Positions 10,156 to 21,400 of a DNA stretch of 64,000 bases are shown one piece after another. The notes below the pieces were generated by a model. That model was not told where the DNA came from. It did no database searches and saw only the letters and a program-made list of their open reading frames with translations. The first letter of the stretch is position 1. Each line of letters opens with the position of its first letter. Source of the stretch: Spinacia oleracea (Eukaryota > Streptophyta > Magnoliopsida > Caryophyllales > Amaranthaceae); assembly GCF_020520425.1 (NCBI RefSeq), contig NC_079490.1:2728001-2792000 (forward strand). The letters run 5' to 3'. The position numbers were made by a program, and so were the translations under genes.

Positions 10156-11027
10156 GAAAAACTTCTGCTTTTTCCCTATTCTTTAGTTTCAAAATTTCAA
10201 TCCTCTTATTTTCTACTATACCCTCAATGATTATACATCCTTGCTGTTTTGCATAAATTCTTTTACTGTTGAACACTGTACAAAATCTACATACATGTGC
10301 TTCTCGGGAAATGATTTTGGCATAACGTATAATTGATTTTGGCACACTACCGTGACACAGTTTTCCTTGCTCTACTCACAGTATCCATGTTTCTCAATGT
10401 TAGAATCAATGAGATCATCAACCTAGGATAAGTGTTGTGCTAATCCCTTTCGCGGCGCTTGGGATTTGGGAGTATTTGTTAATTAATCTTAATTTACACT
10501 TTTAATTAGTTTTTTTTGCCAACTTGATGTGATTCTATGTTTAATTATATAAACTATCACATGTTGTCGTTTAATTGTACTTTGTTCTTTAATAAGAACT
10601 GTGGATATGCATGCATTTTAACCTGTTTCTTCTTCTTTGTCTATTTTATGTTTTTGTATGCCTACAATTGCTGACTTATTATGGGTTTGTTTTGTTCTTA
10701 CCCCTAATTTGGTGCCTCTCTTGGGATTTCTGCATTTTCTTAACAAAATTTTGGATTTTATTTTCTCAAGTTTTTAACCCTGGTGTAATTCAATGTATTT
10801 AGATGGATACGGGTTTTGGTACTAGGATTTGAAACATCGGAATTAAGTGTGTAGTTACTTAGAAAGTTTTACTCTGATCTTTACAAAATGGAAGAAGTTG
10901 CGTACCTAGTTGTCTTAAATGGAAGTAGTTTTCTACACCTCTAGAAAAATGAAACCGTTTGCTTATTGCAATTCCTCGAAAGTGTGACTAATTGACTCCT
11001 TTTCTTGATGGAGAGCTAGAGTTTAAC

Positions 11028-11153
11028 GGGAAATGATTTTGGCGCACCATTTAATTGATTTTGGCACACCTTTTGTGAGAATACGGAAAATTGTGCTTTA
11101 TTCACAAGAGTTGTATCAAAATCAACTGAGTGGTGTGCCAAAATCATTTCTCG
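11028..11153. mobile_element. Small 'gattttggcacacc' MITE, copy 2
   Basis: The ends gggaaatgattttggcgcac and gtgccaaaatcatttctc are inverted repeats around an internal second arm (gattttggcacacc). Same family as the copies near 9611 and 56308. Confidence 0.65.
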
Positions 11154-11880
11154 ATTGAGCTTAACCAAAAGATCGAGATGTCAAGGTGACCTCTCTGAAT
11201 TCATGACATGTGAATCTATTATAGTGGATTGCATTTCTTTTAAAAAATTAGGTTAGTTTTGACATGCTAATTATCTACATTATGCATGAACATTAGGTTA
11301 GTTTTGCATCTTCATTAGGTTAGTAATGGACTAATGGTGTATCACATGCTATTAGACTCTAATTTTCCTGAAATTGTCGCCATCGTGTTAATTTACGAAC
11401 CTAATTAACAATGTTGGTTAGTAATTTTGAGGAAAATTTGGTTTGATTCGGGCTAGAAGGGATGAAATTAGAGACTCTAATGAGATTGAGCATGCAGTAA
11501 CTTTTAACATGTTTTTGAACTTTTTTACCTGTTCATGAAATGTTCAGAAACTCAGGAATTTACTGCTGATATGGTTTTCTTAAACATGGTGTTCGAATCT
11601 GCATCGTTTATGGCTAGGTAATTTGTTCAGTCCCGAGTTCTAATTTCGAGTTAACAGATCTGATCTCGATTTCATATAGAAGGCGAAAATGCAGTTAAAA
11701 CTAGTTTCTGCTGTATAGATCTTCATCATCAGAAATCTCTGAAGATTTTCCTGTGCATTGCTTAAACATCAGACGATTTATCATAATTTTCCCTTAAGTA
11801 TGGATTAGGGAGTATGTGTTTGTGTTAATTATGAGATTAGTTCATAATTGAAGTTGTTCTGGTCGAGAAAAAAAGATGTA

Positions 11881-12008
11881 CTCCCTCCGTCATGAAGTTA
11901 TAGACTAGCTAGTAATGACGTTTAGTCAATTTACGTACTTTCTTAAGATATCGGATTATCTTAATCCCGGTGTGTCCTAATTTCGCGATTATTTATGAAC
12001 GGAGGGAG
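11881..12008. mobile_element. Stowaway MITE
   Basis: The ends ctccctccgtcatgaa and ttcatgaacgg-like (tttatgaacggagggag) are inverted, with TA on both sides (11879-11880, 12009-12010). This is the Tc1/mariner-derived Stowaway pattern. Confidence 0.85.
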
Positions 12009-12393
12009 TATATGACGTGATTCGGGATTATACTTTTTTATGTATGTAGTTCTTGTTTGATGCTTTGTCCAGAAAGAGAATAGTAGTACACTATATCAAA
12101 GACTCCCTTTTTTCAGGGCTTGTGTGCTTTTACTTGAATCTTTTTGGGTTAAAGAATCTGTTTTTTTCTTTGTTGCATATGTAAATGTTGGGTTAAACCA
12201 ATTTTTTTATGAATATGGAGTACAATGTTTGATAGTTCGTTGTTATGCTCGGTTTGGTTCAATTGAATTTGACTGAAATAAACCTCATTCTATTAAGATC
12301 TTCTTCCTAATAGAGTTCAGCCATGTTTGACAATTAGCGTTTAGTTTTAGCTGTTAGATGGTTTGACTAGATATTAGAGGTTAACTGTTTATA

Positions 12394-12566
12394 TATTTTT
12401 TTGGTGTACCACCCGACTCACCCTTAGGCTAATCCGAATTTGGGGCGAGTTTTGAGTGGATAGGTTCCAGTCCCCTCCCAACTGTTGTTGTGGGGGGACC
12501 GAACACGGGGTCCTCCCTACCAAGTTCAACCTCGATCAATCACCACTGAACCAATAGGTTATTGGT
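12394..12566 (-). mobile_element. SINE (second family), minus strand
   Basis: The T run at about 12396-12402 is the A tail on the minus strand. The body reads, on that strand, from a 'tggtgattg...gaacttggtaggga' head with a pol III-like B-box region to the 'cacccttaggctaatcc' tail. Flanks ggttaactgtttata (12379-12393) and ggttagctgtttata (12567-12581) differ by one base, so this is an older insertion. Copies also lie at 17277-17456, 30518-30678 and 49606-49759. Confidence 0.8.
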
Positions 12567-13504
12567 GGTTAGCTGTTTATATTAGTTGTTTGTATAAAGT
12601 GTTAAGTAAATTTGTTGTTTAATGTGTCAAATGATTCTTAAAGAACATAAAATGATGTAGGTAAGTAAGAGTTGTAATTTCTTTCAATAATAGGAAAACA
12701 TTGTCATTTTCTTCATACCCGCTTATTCAAACCCTATATTTTTTCATCGCAAACCTGTCTTCCAAACCTCTCATAACTAAACATTTTATTTTCTTCTTCT
12801 ACGACTTGTGGAAGAAGTAAAATGTTTTGAGATCATGCACGTTGTTAGGTTCTATGCTCATTTTTAGGTTGATGGTGGTCCGTACAAGTGGGGTCTACTT
12901 GAAGATGCTTAAGTAGGGAACTTGTTCCAATAAATATGTGACCTTTGTTTGAACTTTAGGGTTAAAAATCTTAATGGGAATAATATTAAGCATATAGTTT
13001 AGTTATACCTTATATTAATTAATATAATATTAAGCATATAGTTAAGTTATACCTTATTATAGTATTAATATATCATATTAAGGTGTTGATTCTTGATTAG
13101 AGAAAAAACGGAAAGTAAGCAGAAAGGGGTGCCGAAAGGAAAAGTGGAACTTAGCAAGTTGTGGGAAAATGATTGGTTTTTGTATGTATTCTTTCATTCT
13201 TGCCACTAGGAATTTTTGAAGATGGAAACAATAATCAATTTAATATTCATTGATTTTATACCTTAATATTAGGGTTTTGTTTCATTGTTTTGAGGTTTTT
13301 TTGCTGGTAGCACAATTGGTTTTTACTATCGATCAGGGATAAGATCGTGTATTCTGTATCGACACCTTAATGTGTATTCCGTATCGACCAGGGATAAGAT
13401 CGTGTATTCCGTATCGACACCCTAATGTGTATTTCGGTAGCACAATCCGTTTGTACTATCTTTGTTTACTTTTTTTTTTTACTATTGACTGGGGATAAGA
13501 TGTA

Positions 13505-13756
13505 CTACCTCCGTTTCAGAAAGTTCTTTACAGTTACTATTTGTACGGAATCAATGCAATATTTAACTATTAATATATCCACTTTCGTATGTGGAAAAAT
13601 TATAAAAAGTTGATATTCTGAAAATAAATACCGAGACCAATCTAACAAGATCTTACATATAACGTTTTGATGTATATAATAGTGGGAATTACGGTCAAAG
13701 TTTTTATATTTTGAACACGTATCCAAAGCGTAAAGAATTTTCAGAAACGGAGGAAG
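13505..13756. mobile_element. Stowaway MITE
   Basis: Inverted ends ctacctccgtttcagaaagt and ttttcagaaacggaggaag sit between TA dinucleotides. It belongs to the same subfamily as 59273-59527 (shared 'agttctttacagtt' and 'aacaagatcttacat' interior). Confidence 0.85.
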
Positions 13757-14133
13757 TACTCCGTATGTGGGAAATTTAGAATTTTCGACACGCTTTTGTG
13801 GTGGTCAGAATAATTTTAGGGGAAGCCCTTAAGATCATGTCCATATACTTGACTGACGACAATTTCTGAGAATGTTACTGATTTTATGTTGGTTATCAGT
13901 TGTGGAAATCTGTTGACTTTTTTCTCTTCAACTTGTGTACATAAAATACCAAAGTTGACCTAGACCGATGTTGACTTTGTAATATTCAAAAATCAGGTCA
14001 ACCTGTTGAATCTGTTACTGCAGTGTGCGAAATTAAGAATCAATGTCATTCTGTCAAAAAAAAAGAATCAATGTCATTCAAATTCAAAACATTAGGATGA
14101 CAAAACACAATTAAGCTAAGTATACATTATGTT

Positions 14134-14350
14134 GTTCGCGTTCAGTTTCACTTTTCAGTTTTTGGTTTTTTGTGTTTTGAAAGTTGTATGATTTAGATTG
14201 AATCATGAAAAATAATTATACCTATAGTACGTAATCATGTTGATTTAAAAATCGACAACAAAAAGCTGGAAATTACTTTTTGTGGTTATCATATTTTAAT
14301 TTTTAGTTTTGTAAGAAACAAAAAACTGGAAGAAAAAAAAGATAACGAAC
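14134..14350. mobile_element. Probable MITE related to the LRP1 intron element
   Basis: Begins gttcgcgttcagttt and ends gataacgaac. The interior shares the 'cagtttttggttttt' and 'ttagattgaatcatg' wording of 7392-7879 in the opposite orientation. Confidence 0.4.
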
Positions 14351-14686
14351 GGGCCCGTAGGTCGTAGCTTTGTTGAGTGGTGCAAGAAGTCATGTAACCA
14401 AGTTAATCTTCATATAGCAGTTGTTCACTTTGTATCTTAACCACTTGGTCTGAGCTTCTAATCTCAAACTTTGGGAATGAATAAGATAATTAGTTAGCCT
14501 TTTTACCTTTGACTGGATCATGCAGAACGATAGAACTAGTCACTGTTGTCAGCACCAGACGCCTTGTTACTAAAATAAAAAAATACTGAAGTCATTTTGT
14601 AAAACTTCATCCTAGTTAAGCTCTTTATACTTGAATGATAAAATGCAAATTATTTTTTTACAGTATAATATATATAACCCTAATTA

Positions 14687-14951
14687 GGCCTTGTTCTTCT
14701 AAACTTTATTTGGCTGAATTGAACTGAACTGAACTGAACTTAATGGAGCTGAAGTGAACTGAACTTAATGGAGCTGAACTGAACTGAACTGAACTTAATG
14801 GAGCTGGATTGAACTGAACTGAACTTAATGGAGCTGAACTGAACTTAATGAAGCTGAACTGAAATAAACTGAACTGAAATTAATGGAGCTGAACTGAACT
14901 GAATTAAACTGAAATTAACGGAACTGCAAAAAAGTCCAAAAGAACAGGGCC
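14687..14951. mobile_element. PIF/Harbinger-like MITE with 'ctgaactgaa' repeats
   Basis: The ends GGCCTTGTTCTT and AAGAACAGGGCC are inverted and flanked by TTA (14684-14686, 14952-14954), the Harbinger/Tourist target. The interior is a degenerate tandem array of gaactgaact units with 'taatggagctgaa' punctuation. A shorter copy is at about 43546-43707. Confidence 0.8.
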
Positions 14952-15434
14952 TTAAAGGGATTAGCAATAATATTAACCAAAATTAACATGGTAATAAAAG
15001 TAGGTCCATATCATTAGGATTACGTAAGTGGCATAGTGGTGTGCATGTGAAGCCGAAAGATAAGTCAAGTTGTTAAACGGCTTCTACTCTTATTTTATAC
15101 ACTCTTTTGTTACCCTTTTTGGGAGCACCATGTGCAAATCATTCTTACTTATGCATTAATATTGATGATCTACTTATTTTAATTAATTGAAATTTACCTA
15201 AAATTTGTGTATAAAATCCACTATAATAGTTATAGCCTTATAGAGTTATAGGTTAAGTAGCATAATTACGAAATTGATGATGATTGTGAAGCCGATTTCG
15301 GTGTGGTTAAACAAAATTGTTTTTTTAACGATAAATATTGGTTGTAATGATTTGAATAAAGGTAATAAGTTATGTTCGAGAAATTTAGATAATTGTGTTG
15401 GAAGTTCTTGGTGAAATCCATATAAGTTGTTCTA

Positions 15435-15694
15435 CTCCCTCTGTCCCTTAATACTCGACCTGTTTTGACCGGACCACGATTGCCAATGCACAACTTTGAC
15501 CACCGATTTCTTTAACTACATATTATAAAAACTTATAAAAATATTAATATCTTGAAAATATATATTAGATGAAGCCAACAATATATTATATACTAACCTT
15601 TGTTTTCATATACTAGAAATAAAATAACGTCAAAGTGAATTATGTGAATAGTACAAAAAGTCAAAACAGATCGAGTATTAAGGGATAAAGAAAG
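15435..15694. mobile_element. Stowaway MITE
   Basis: Ends ctccctctgtcccttaatac and the inverse gtattaagggataaagaaag lie between TA dinucleotides. The 'ctcgacctgttttgacc' subterminal wording is shared with 42253-42579. Confidence 0.8.
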
Positions 15695-16186
15695 TAATTT
15701 CATAATTAATAAATTGGTCGAATAAAATTGATTGAAAATCTCAAGGAAATAACCTAATCACGTAAGTTCATGCTCTGTATAAGATAAGTTTAATTAGATC
15801 ACTTTACCTCTGCATTTCCCCTCCGACAACCTATTACTATGTATTTATTAGTTGTTTGTATTAGATGGTATGACTAGCGGGTTGAATTAGCGATTTGTTT
15901 AAAGTGTTTGGCAATCAGTGTTAGTTGTTTAATGTATAAAATGGCCTATTAAAGACAATTGATATAAAGTGATGCAGAGTTATGATTTTATACAATATTA
16001 GGACAAGTTTGTCACTTTACACTAATTTCTACAAACCTCTAATGCAAAAAGCTCATAAATGAGCTTTTTCAAACTTAGTTTTTTCATCTTAGAACTCCTT
16101 TCCAAAACTTTATAACACTCTTATTAGATTTTTGAAATGATCACACCTATAATTCACCTAAAAAGTTATATTTCCTTCAAATCTTT

Positions 16187-16424
16187 CACTACATTGTATC
16201 TTTAACGACGGGTTAAAAATCCTGTCGCAAAAGCCTTTTGTGACGGGGCTAACAACCAAACAAAGACGAGAACAACCGTCACAAATGCCTTTTATGACGG
16301 ATTTTCCATTAACGACGACCATTTTTTATGACGGGTTCGCGACATGAAATCTCGTCATTAACCAACGATTATTAGAATTTCGCGACGAGATTTCCCGTCG
16401 TTAATGGTACAATTTTTTGTACTG
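16187..16424. mobile_element. CACTA-type MITE ('gacggg' family)
   Basis: Starts CACTACATTGTATCTTTAA and ends near-inverse TTTTTTGTACTG, flanked by TTT on both sides (16184-16186, 16425-16427). The interior has many 'cgacggg/cccgtcg' motifs. Relatives: 40603-40881, 58676-58933, 59696-59833 (fragment), 60868-61141 and 61334-61597. Confidence 0.85.
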
Positions 16425-17276
16425 TTTCGTAGCCAAAACACTCCCTTATATGTATTTTTTTATCCACCTTTTCCCCTAATTGATTCCTCCATGTTCTTCC
16501 CCCTTTTCTCTTTAATAATTCTTCAATTACAAACATCTTTTATTTTTTTTTGGTCAAAAACATTAGGCGTTTTGGGCATTAACAAACACTAATATGTTCC
16601 AATAGTAAAAGATTAAAACGTACACGGCATATTAACTTAAAAAAAGCTAGTGTAAAAAGGAATAAATTGACATTACATATTCTTAATAATAAATCCAAAA
16701 AAAATCAAACTTTATAAAAAGTTACAAAAAGCATAATTGAATTTGTGTTGTCCCTCTAAAACTCAAGAGGCTAACTTCTAGAGGCAAGTGTTTTGTTTTT
16801 ACATTCCTAAAATAGAAATTAAAGGTGCTATTATTAGAAGTTATTTAGAAAATGTGGTTACTAATACAAGGAAACATAAACTAAAGCATCTCTAAACTAG
16901 TGTTTGCTTGCTTGCTTTTGTGTTAATTACTTCTATTATTTTTGGTGAAAAATGAAAAGATATGACTTTTGAGGAACCATTTTTGGTAAAAAGGTTAATA
17001 GGAAATTAGTAATTGAGACTTAGAAGTTAAATCATGCTATAAAAGAAAGTCCAAATAATGTTATTATCGTTTTTTTTTTTTTTTGTGTTAAATGGATATG
17101 GATACACGTACATTTCATATACATGTAAAATTCTCTCTTTGTAATTGTAATTTATAGTGTACTTACAAGTGAGGTTGAGGAGTAGCTCGATTGGTAGTTA
17201 CATAGCTTCTCATGAGATCTTACAAAGCTTCAAATGAGGCAAGTAGTTGCCTCGCTTCCCATAATATCTTAATCAC

Positions 17277-17456
17277 GAATTGCCTGTTGGTAAAATGGTG
17301 ATTGAAGCTGAATTTGGTAGGGAGTACTGCATGTTTGATCTCCCGCAACAACAATTGAGAGGGGACTGAAACCTATTCACTCATAATTCGCCCCGAATCC
17401 GGATTACCCCTAACTCCCTAAGGGTGAACCGAGGGGTAACACCAAAAATAAAAAAC
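17277..17456 (+). mobile_element. SINE (second family), plus strand
   Basis: Reads gaattgcctgttggtaaaat, then 'gaagctgaatttggtaggga', a 'gtttgatctcccgc' B-box-like motif, 'aggggactgaaacctat', 'cgccccgaatccggatta', and an A-rich tail. No clear target duplication, so probably old. Confidence 0.7.
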
Positions 17457-17589
17457 AACTTTTTGGCTGGATGAGGCAAGTAAAATAGAACAAATGTAGT
17501 AATTGTATTGGAAATTTATGACAAATCACGGTCAGTTTTTAGTTTAAATTATGATTTGATTTCCTTCATACTAAATAGCTTTTAAGCTA

Positions 17590-17935
17590 CATGTAAAAGA
17601 TAGCTGTAGGTCAGGCTAGATTGAACCCATAAGCCTAATTAGGCCCAACCCACACCATACCCATTAGTAACGGGCCGAACGGGCCAAAGGTTTCATAATT
17701 GGGCCCAGGCCCATGTGCCATTGTTCGTTTCAGGCCGGGCAAGCCGTCGTGACTAAACTTAATTTTATTATATTTTTGCGTATTTTACTATGCCATGTCA
17801 GGCCTTGTCATGCTTTTTTTCAAAAAGATGTGACGTAGGCCCGACCCACGAATTTGTGCCAGTGTCGGGCTATGCTTTTTTCATGCCCAAGCCGGGCTTT
17901 TTTTTTTCTTTTTTTCGTGCCATCTCGACCCACAA
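17590..17935. mobile_element. GC-rich hAT-like MITE, degraded
   Basis: Starts with TAAAAGATAGCTG and contains 'gggccgaacgggcc' and 'ggcccgacccacg' motifs, ending near 'gccatctcgaccc'. Ends resemble 28629-28979 but are worn, and no duplication was found. Confidence 0.4.
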
Positions 17936-18445
17936 CAATATTTAGTTATAGCATGAACGTTCACCAATTTCAAAAGTGCAAAAACTGATCAAAGTAGTAT
18001 TAATTTGCATACCCGACAAAACAATTTCTTGATCCGCCACTGATATTTATTAAAACTCGAAAGCAATAACATCAAACATGCTTGTAAGTTTAAGCATGTT
18101 TTTAGGAGCATGCAACAACTCTAGGTTGTCTTACTCAAAAATCATCACAATCTAGTTCGCATTTGAACCCTAAAAAGCCAAAACACATAAAGCCGAGGTT
18201 TACATAAAAAGACGATTTCGCCCTTGCTAGGCCTAGTTGCTAGAGTGCCAAATAAAACTAGGGAAGATACCCTAGAAAGTGACTCATACAACCTCAAACA
18301 AGAGTGAGGAAAAATGGCATCTAGTAAAACATACATAACTTCTGCTCAAAACCCTAATAGACAAAAGGGTTTTTCAGTACATTCGACGTTTTTAATCTTT
18401 TCGGAACTTTGTTGATGACTAACTAAAATGGTCCTTTCTCACGAC

Positions 18446-21400
18446 TCACGAGACGTTTGCTCCAGCAAGCTCTAATTGAGCAACGGCTGCATTGATCGCG
18501 TCCAACATGTCCATCTTCCCTTTACTCAGTGCCTCGTCTATCGGTGTCCTCTCGTGGCTGAACATTTAAAACAAATAAATAACTATCATTACTCTGTTTT
18601 GCTAGACTGCAGAGAACTCTTTAGTTCAGTGTATGGTTTACTGCCCGGTTTTGTAACACGGGATACTACGGTGCAATATAGTAGGGGTGTTCATCGGTCC
18701 AAACCCGGACCAGACCGGACTAAAGACCGGAATTTTGATAATTCAAGACCCGGAGACCGGACCGGTTTAGACCAGTTGTAGACCTATTTCAATATATATT
18801 TTTTTAATTTTTCTACAAAATATGGTAAAAAAGAGAATGATATATACCAACTGTTTAAGGCTTTTTTTGGAAGGTAAAATAAAATCTCACTATATAGTAA
18901 TATTACAACAAATAAAAGGAGAAAATTAAGTTTTTAAATTGTTTGTATTATGTTTTTTTGAGGAAACATCGGTCCGGTCCAAAACCCGGTTTTAAAGGTT
19001 TTAGGACCGGACGGGAACGAAGACCGGAAAATGATATTTATCGACCCGGAGACCGGACCGATTGTCTCCGATCCGGACCGGTTTTTGCACACCCCTGCAA
19101 ATCTACAATATATTGTTTGAACGTTTCGAATCAGAACAGAATAAACAGGGTTTGAAGATAGTTGTACCTGTTGAGGGTTGAGACATTTGCTCCAGCCAAA
19201 ATCAAAGTTTTAACCACCTAAACCAGAACAGTAAATCAGTAAATCACCTAAATATGAACATAATACAGTGAATCAGACTCCGTAATTTATCAGTACCTCG
19301 ATATGGCCATTCAAACAAGCCCAATGAAGAGGTGTGTTCTTCTCATCGTTCAAAGCATTTAGATCCTGTGTTTCATTCAAAAATGACTAGATGTTCGTTG
19401 AACAAAAGATAAAAGATGTGACTTGTACAAGAACCATAACACCCTGACTCCCTCCCTGACCAGGGATAGTTACTAACTATGTTACTTGGACTCTTCATTT
19501 TACCTCAAGTACCCGTGTCGGATCCTTGACACTCGGACATGGGTCCGGACATGGGTACGGACACTGAACACTTCATGTTTGGACCAAAATCATGATTCTT
19601 TTACGCAAAATAGCCGAGTCGGACACTTGGACACGTACCCGTGTCCGACATGGGTACCCGAGTCCGAGTAAAATAGGTTACGAAATGCTGCTTCCAGGAT
19701 TGACAACTAACCCCACAGACCAACACGTCTTTCCAATAAACTTTTTCCTTACTTATGTGCGCCGTACGAAGCTCCCCAAAGTGTAACTTCCATCCCAAAA
19801 TTACTCCACAAAACACGCACAACTATGGATTATCTTATCATATACGGTATGTTTTTGAAAAGGAAGATACAACTTATTGGTACAGGTAAGGAAACTCTAA
19901 CAAAGGCACTGGCCGGCTAATAAGACTGATCAAGAACATCAACATTTGGGAGTCTGAGACCTTGCATAAGTTGCAAGTCTTGCGAACCATTATGATGTGC
20001 TCAAACAGCCAAACTTACTGAAACATTTTGTCCAAAAAGATTAAAGAAAAGGGCAAACTAGATAGGGATGACTCAAGAGAGACTATGAGAATCATCAAAC
20101 ACAATTCCGCGCATGACTAATACAAAGTATTAAGGTTCATGATAAGATCTTGCAAATGAATGTTTGTAAAAGTTTTCAGGAGACTTCATCAGTTTTTAAA
20201 GTGGGTGCTAGAACCCAGCAGAATTCATCGCTGAACCATCAACCATGACTAATTTGCACCAGCTTTAAAAATTTCGTGTTAGTCCTCACAACTTTTAGTG
20301 GGAAATTGAAAGTGCCTTGAATGACAATTTTTGAATATTATCTAAATAGACTTATAGACCACTTAGCACCATAAATAACTAGTGAATAGTGATTGAACTC
20401 AAAAAAAAACAGAGTGAGTAGTGTTTTAGGTGTAATTAAATTTCAATTCTACCAAATGATCAAGCGTGCTTAGTTCCACAAATTATGTACTATATAGATG
20501 AGGCGAAATCCACTTACCACACCTTTACTTATGAGGTATTCGACAATGCCATGGTTACCATTGGCCGCTGCCATATGAAGAGCTGCATGAATTAATTAAG
20601 GAAGATGAATTAACAGACTAACCATTAAAAAGATAAAATTGAGACAGAGTATGACAAGAATTTAGTAGTAGAGTCGACTATCAATCACTTGATTTGAAAC
20701 GATAAGTCACTAATAAATCACAATGTTGGTCAGATTTTCCTTAATCTTAAAGGTGGAAACACATACGTTTTATTGCCAAAAAGTATATGGAAAAATGAAG
20801 AGTAGAAGATAGTAAAAGGATCTAAAACATTGCATCTTGTTCGACAAAAAAAATGCAACTTTAGGGTGGAGCCACCCTGTAACATAATCATAGGCTAATG
20901 ACACTTGAGTCTATATGGATGGCCTCCCACACCATCACATGCAACAGCATAGCATCAATCATCACAAGGAAACGCGGTGCGCCGCCCTTGGCGGTAAGGT
21001 CGTTGGGCACCATCGGACAACGTGGTGCACCATCGGAAAAAGGGTCGTGTGGGTCAATGACGCATCGGAGTGCATCGGGATGCACTACCATGGGCAGGCA
21101 ACAAGATGGGCAGCAGAAGTGTGTCTGGACAAGAGGAGTGGCAAGGCGCGCATACCCCCTATAGAGCTTTATATTGAATTAGCCATAAATTTCCAGTAAA
21201 CACCCACGTGATAGTAACATAATAATTGGCTGGTTCGGAGACCAAATAAAGTCTAATGGAGCTATAACTTGGGGTCCCACCTGTTTTACCCCAATGAAGA
21301 TTAAGGCCGGACCGGATCAGGCTGAGAATGACTCGTTTAGCAGCACGCCGTCTCGGATGGGAGTGCTCTAGGATGGACTTGCGCATTCAACCATGGATGA

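Larger units (their letters stand above)
8335..18445. other. 10-kb gene-free interval rich in MITEs and duplications
   Basis: No exon-like frame with a recognisable domain was found on either strand. The interval contains the tandem duplications at 8953-9290 and 9565-10155, Stowaway, Harbinger-like and CACTA-type MITEs, two SINEs and a GC-rich block, listed separately. The rest is AT-rich sequence where I see nothing specific. A non-coding RNA gene cannot be excluded by eye. Confidence 0.6.

Noticed and set aside
18476-18781. 101-residue plus-strand frame
   Set aside because: Antisense to the last ankyrin exon and running into a TIR element.
20888-21386. Pair of frames of 67-94 residues on both strands
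   Set aside because: Inside a repeat-like block in an intron; no domain or conserved motif.
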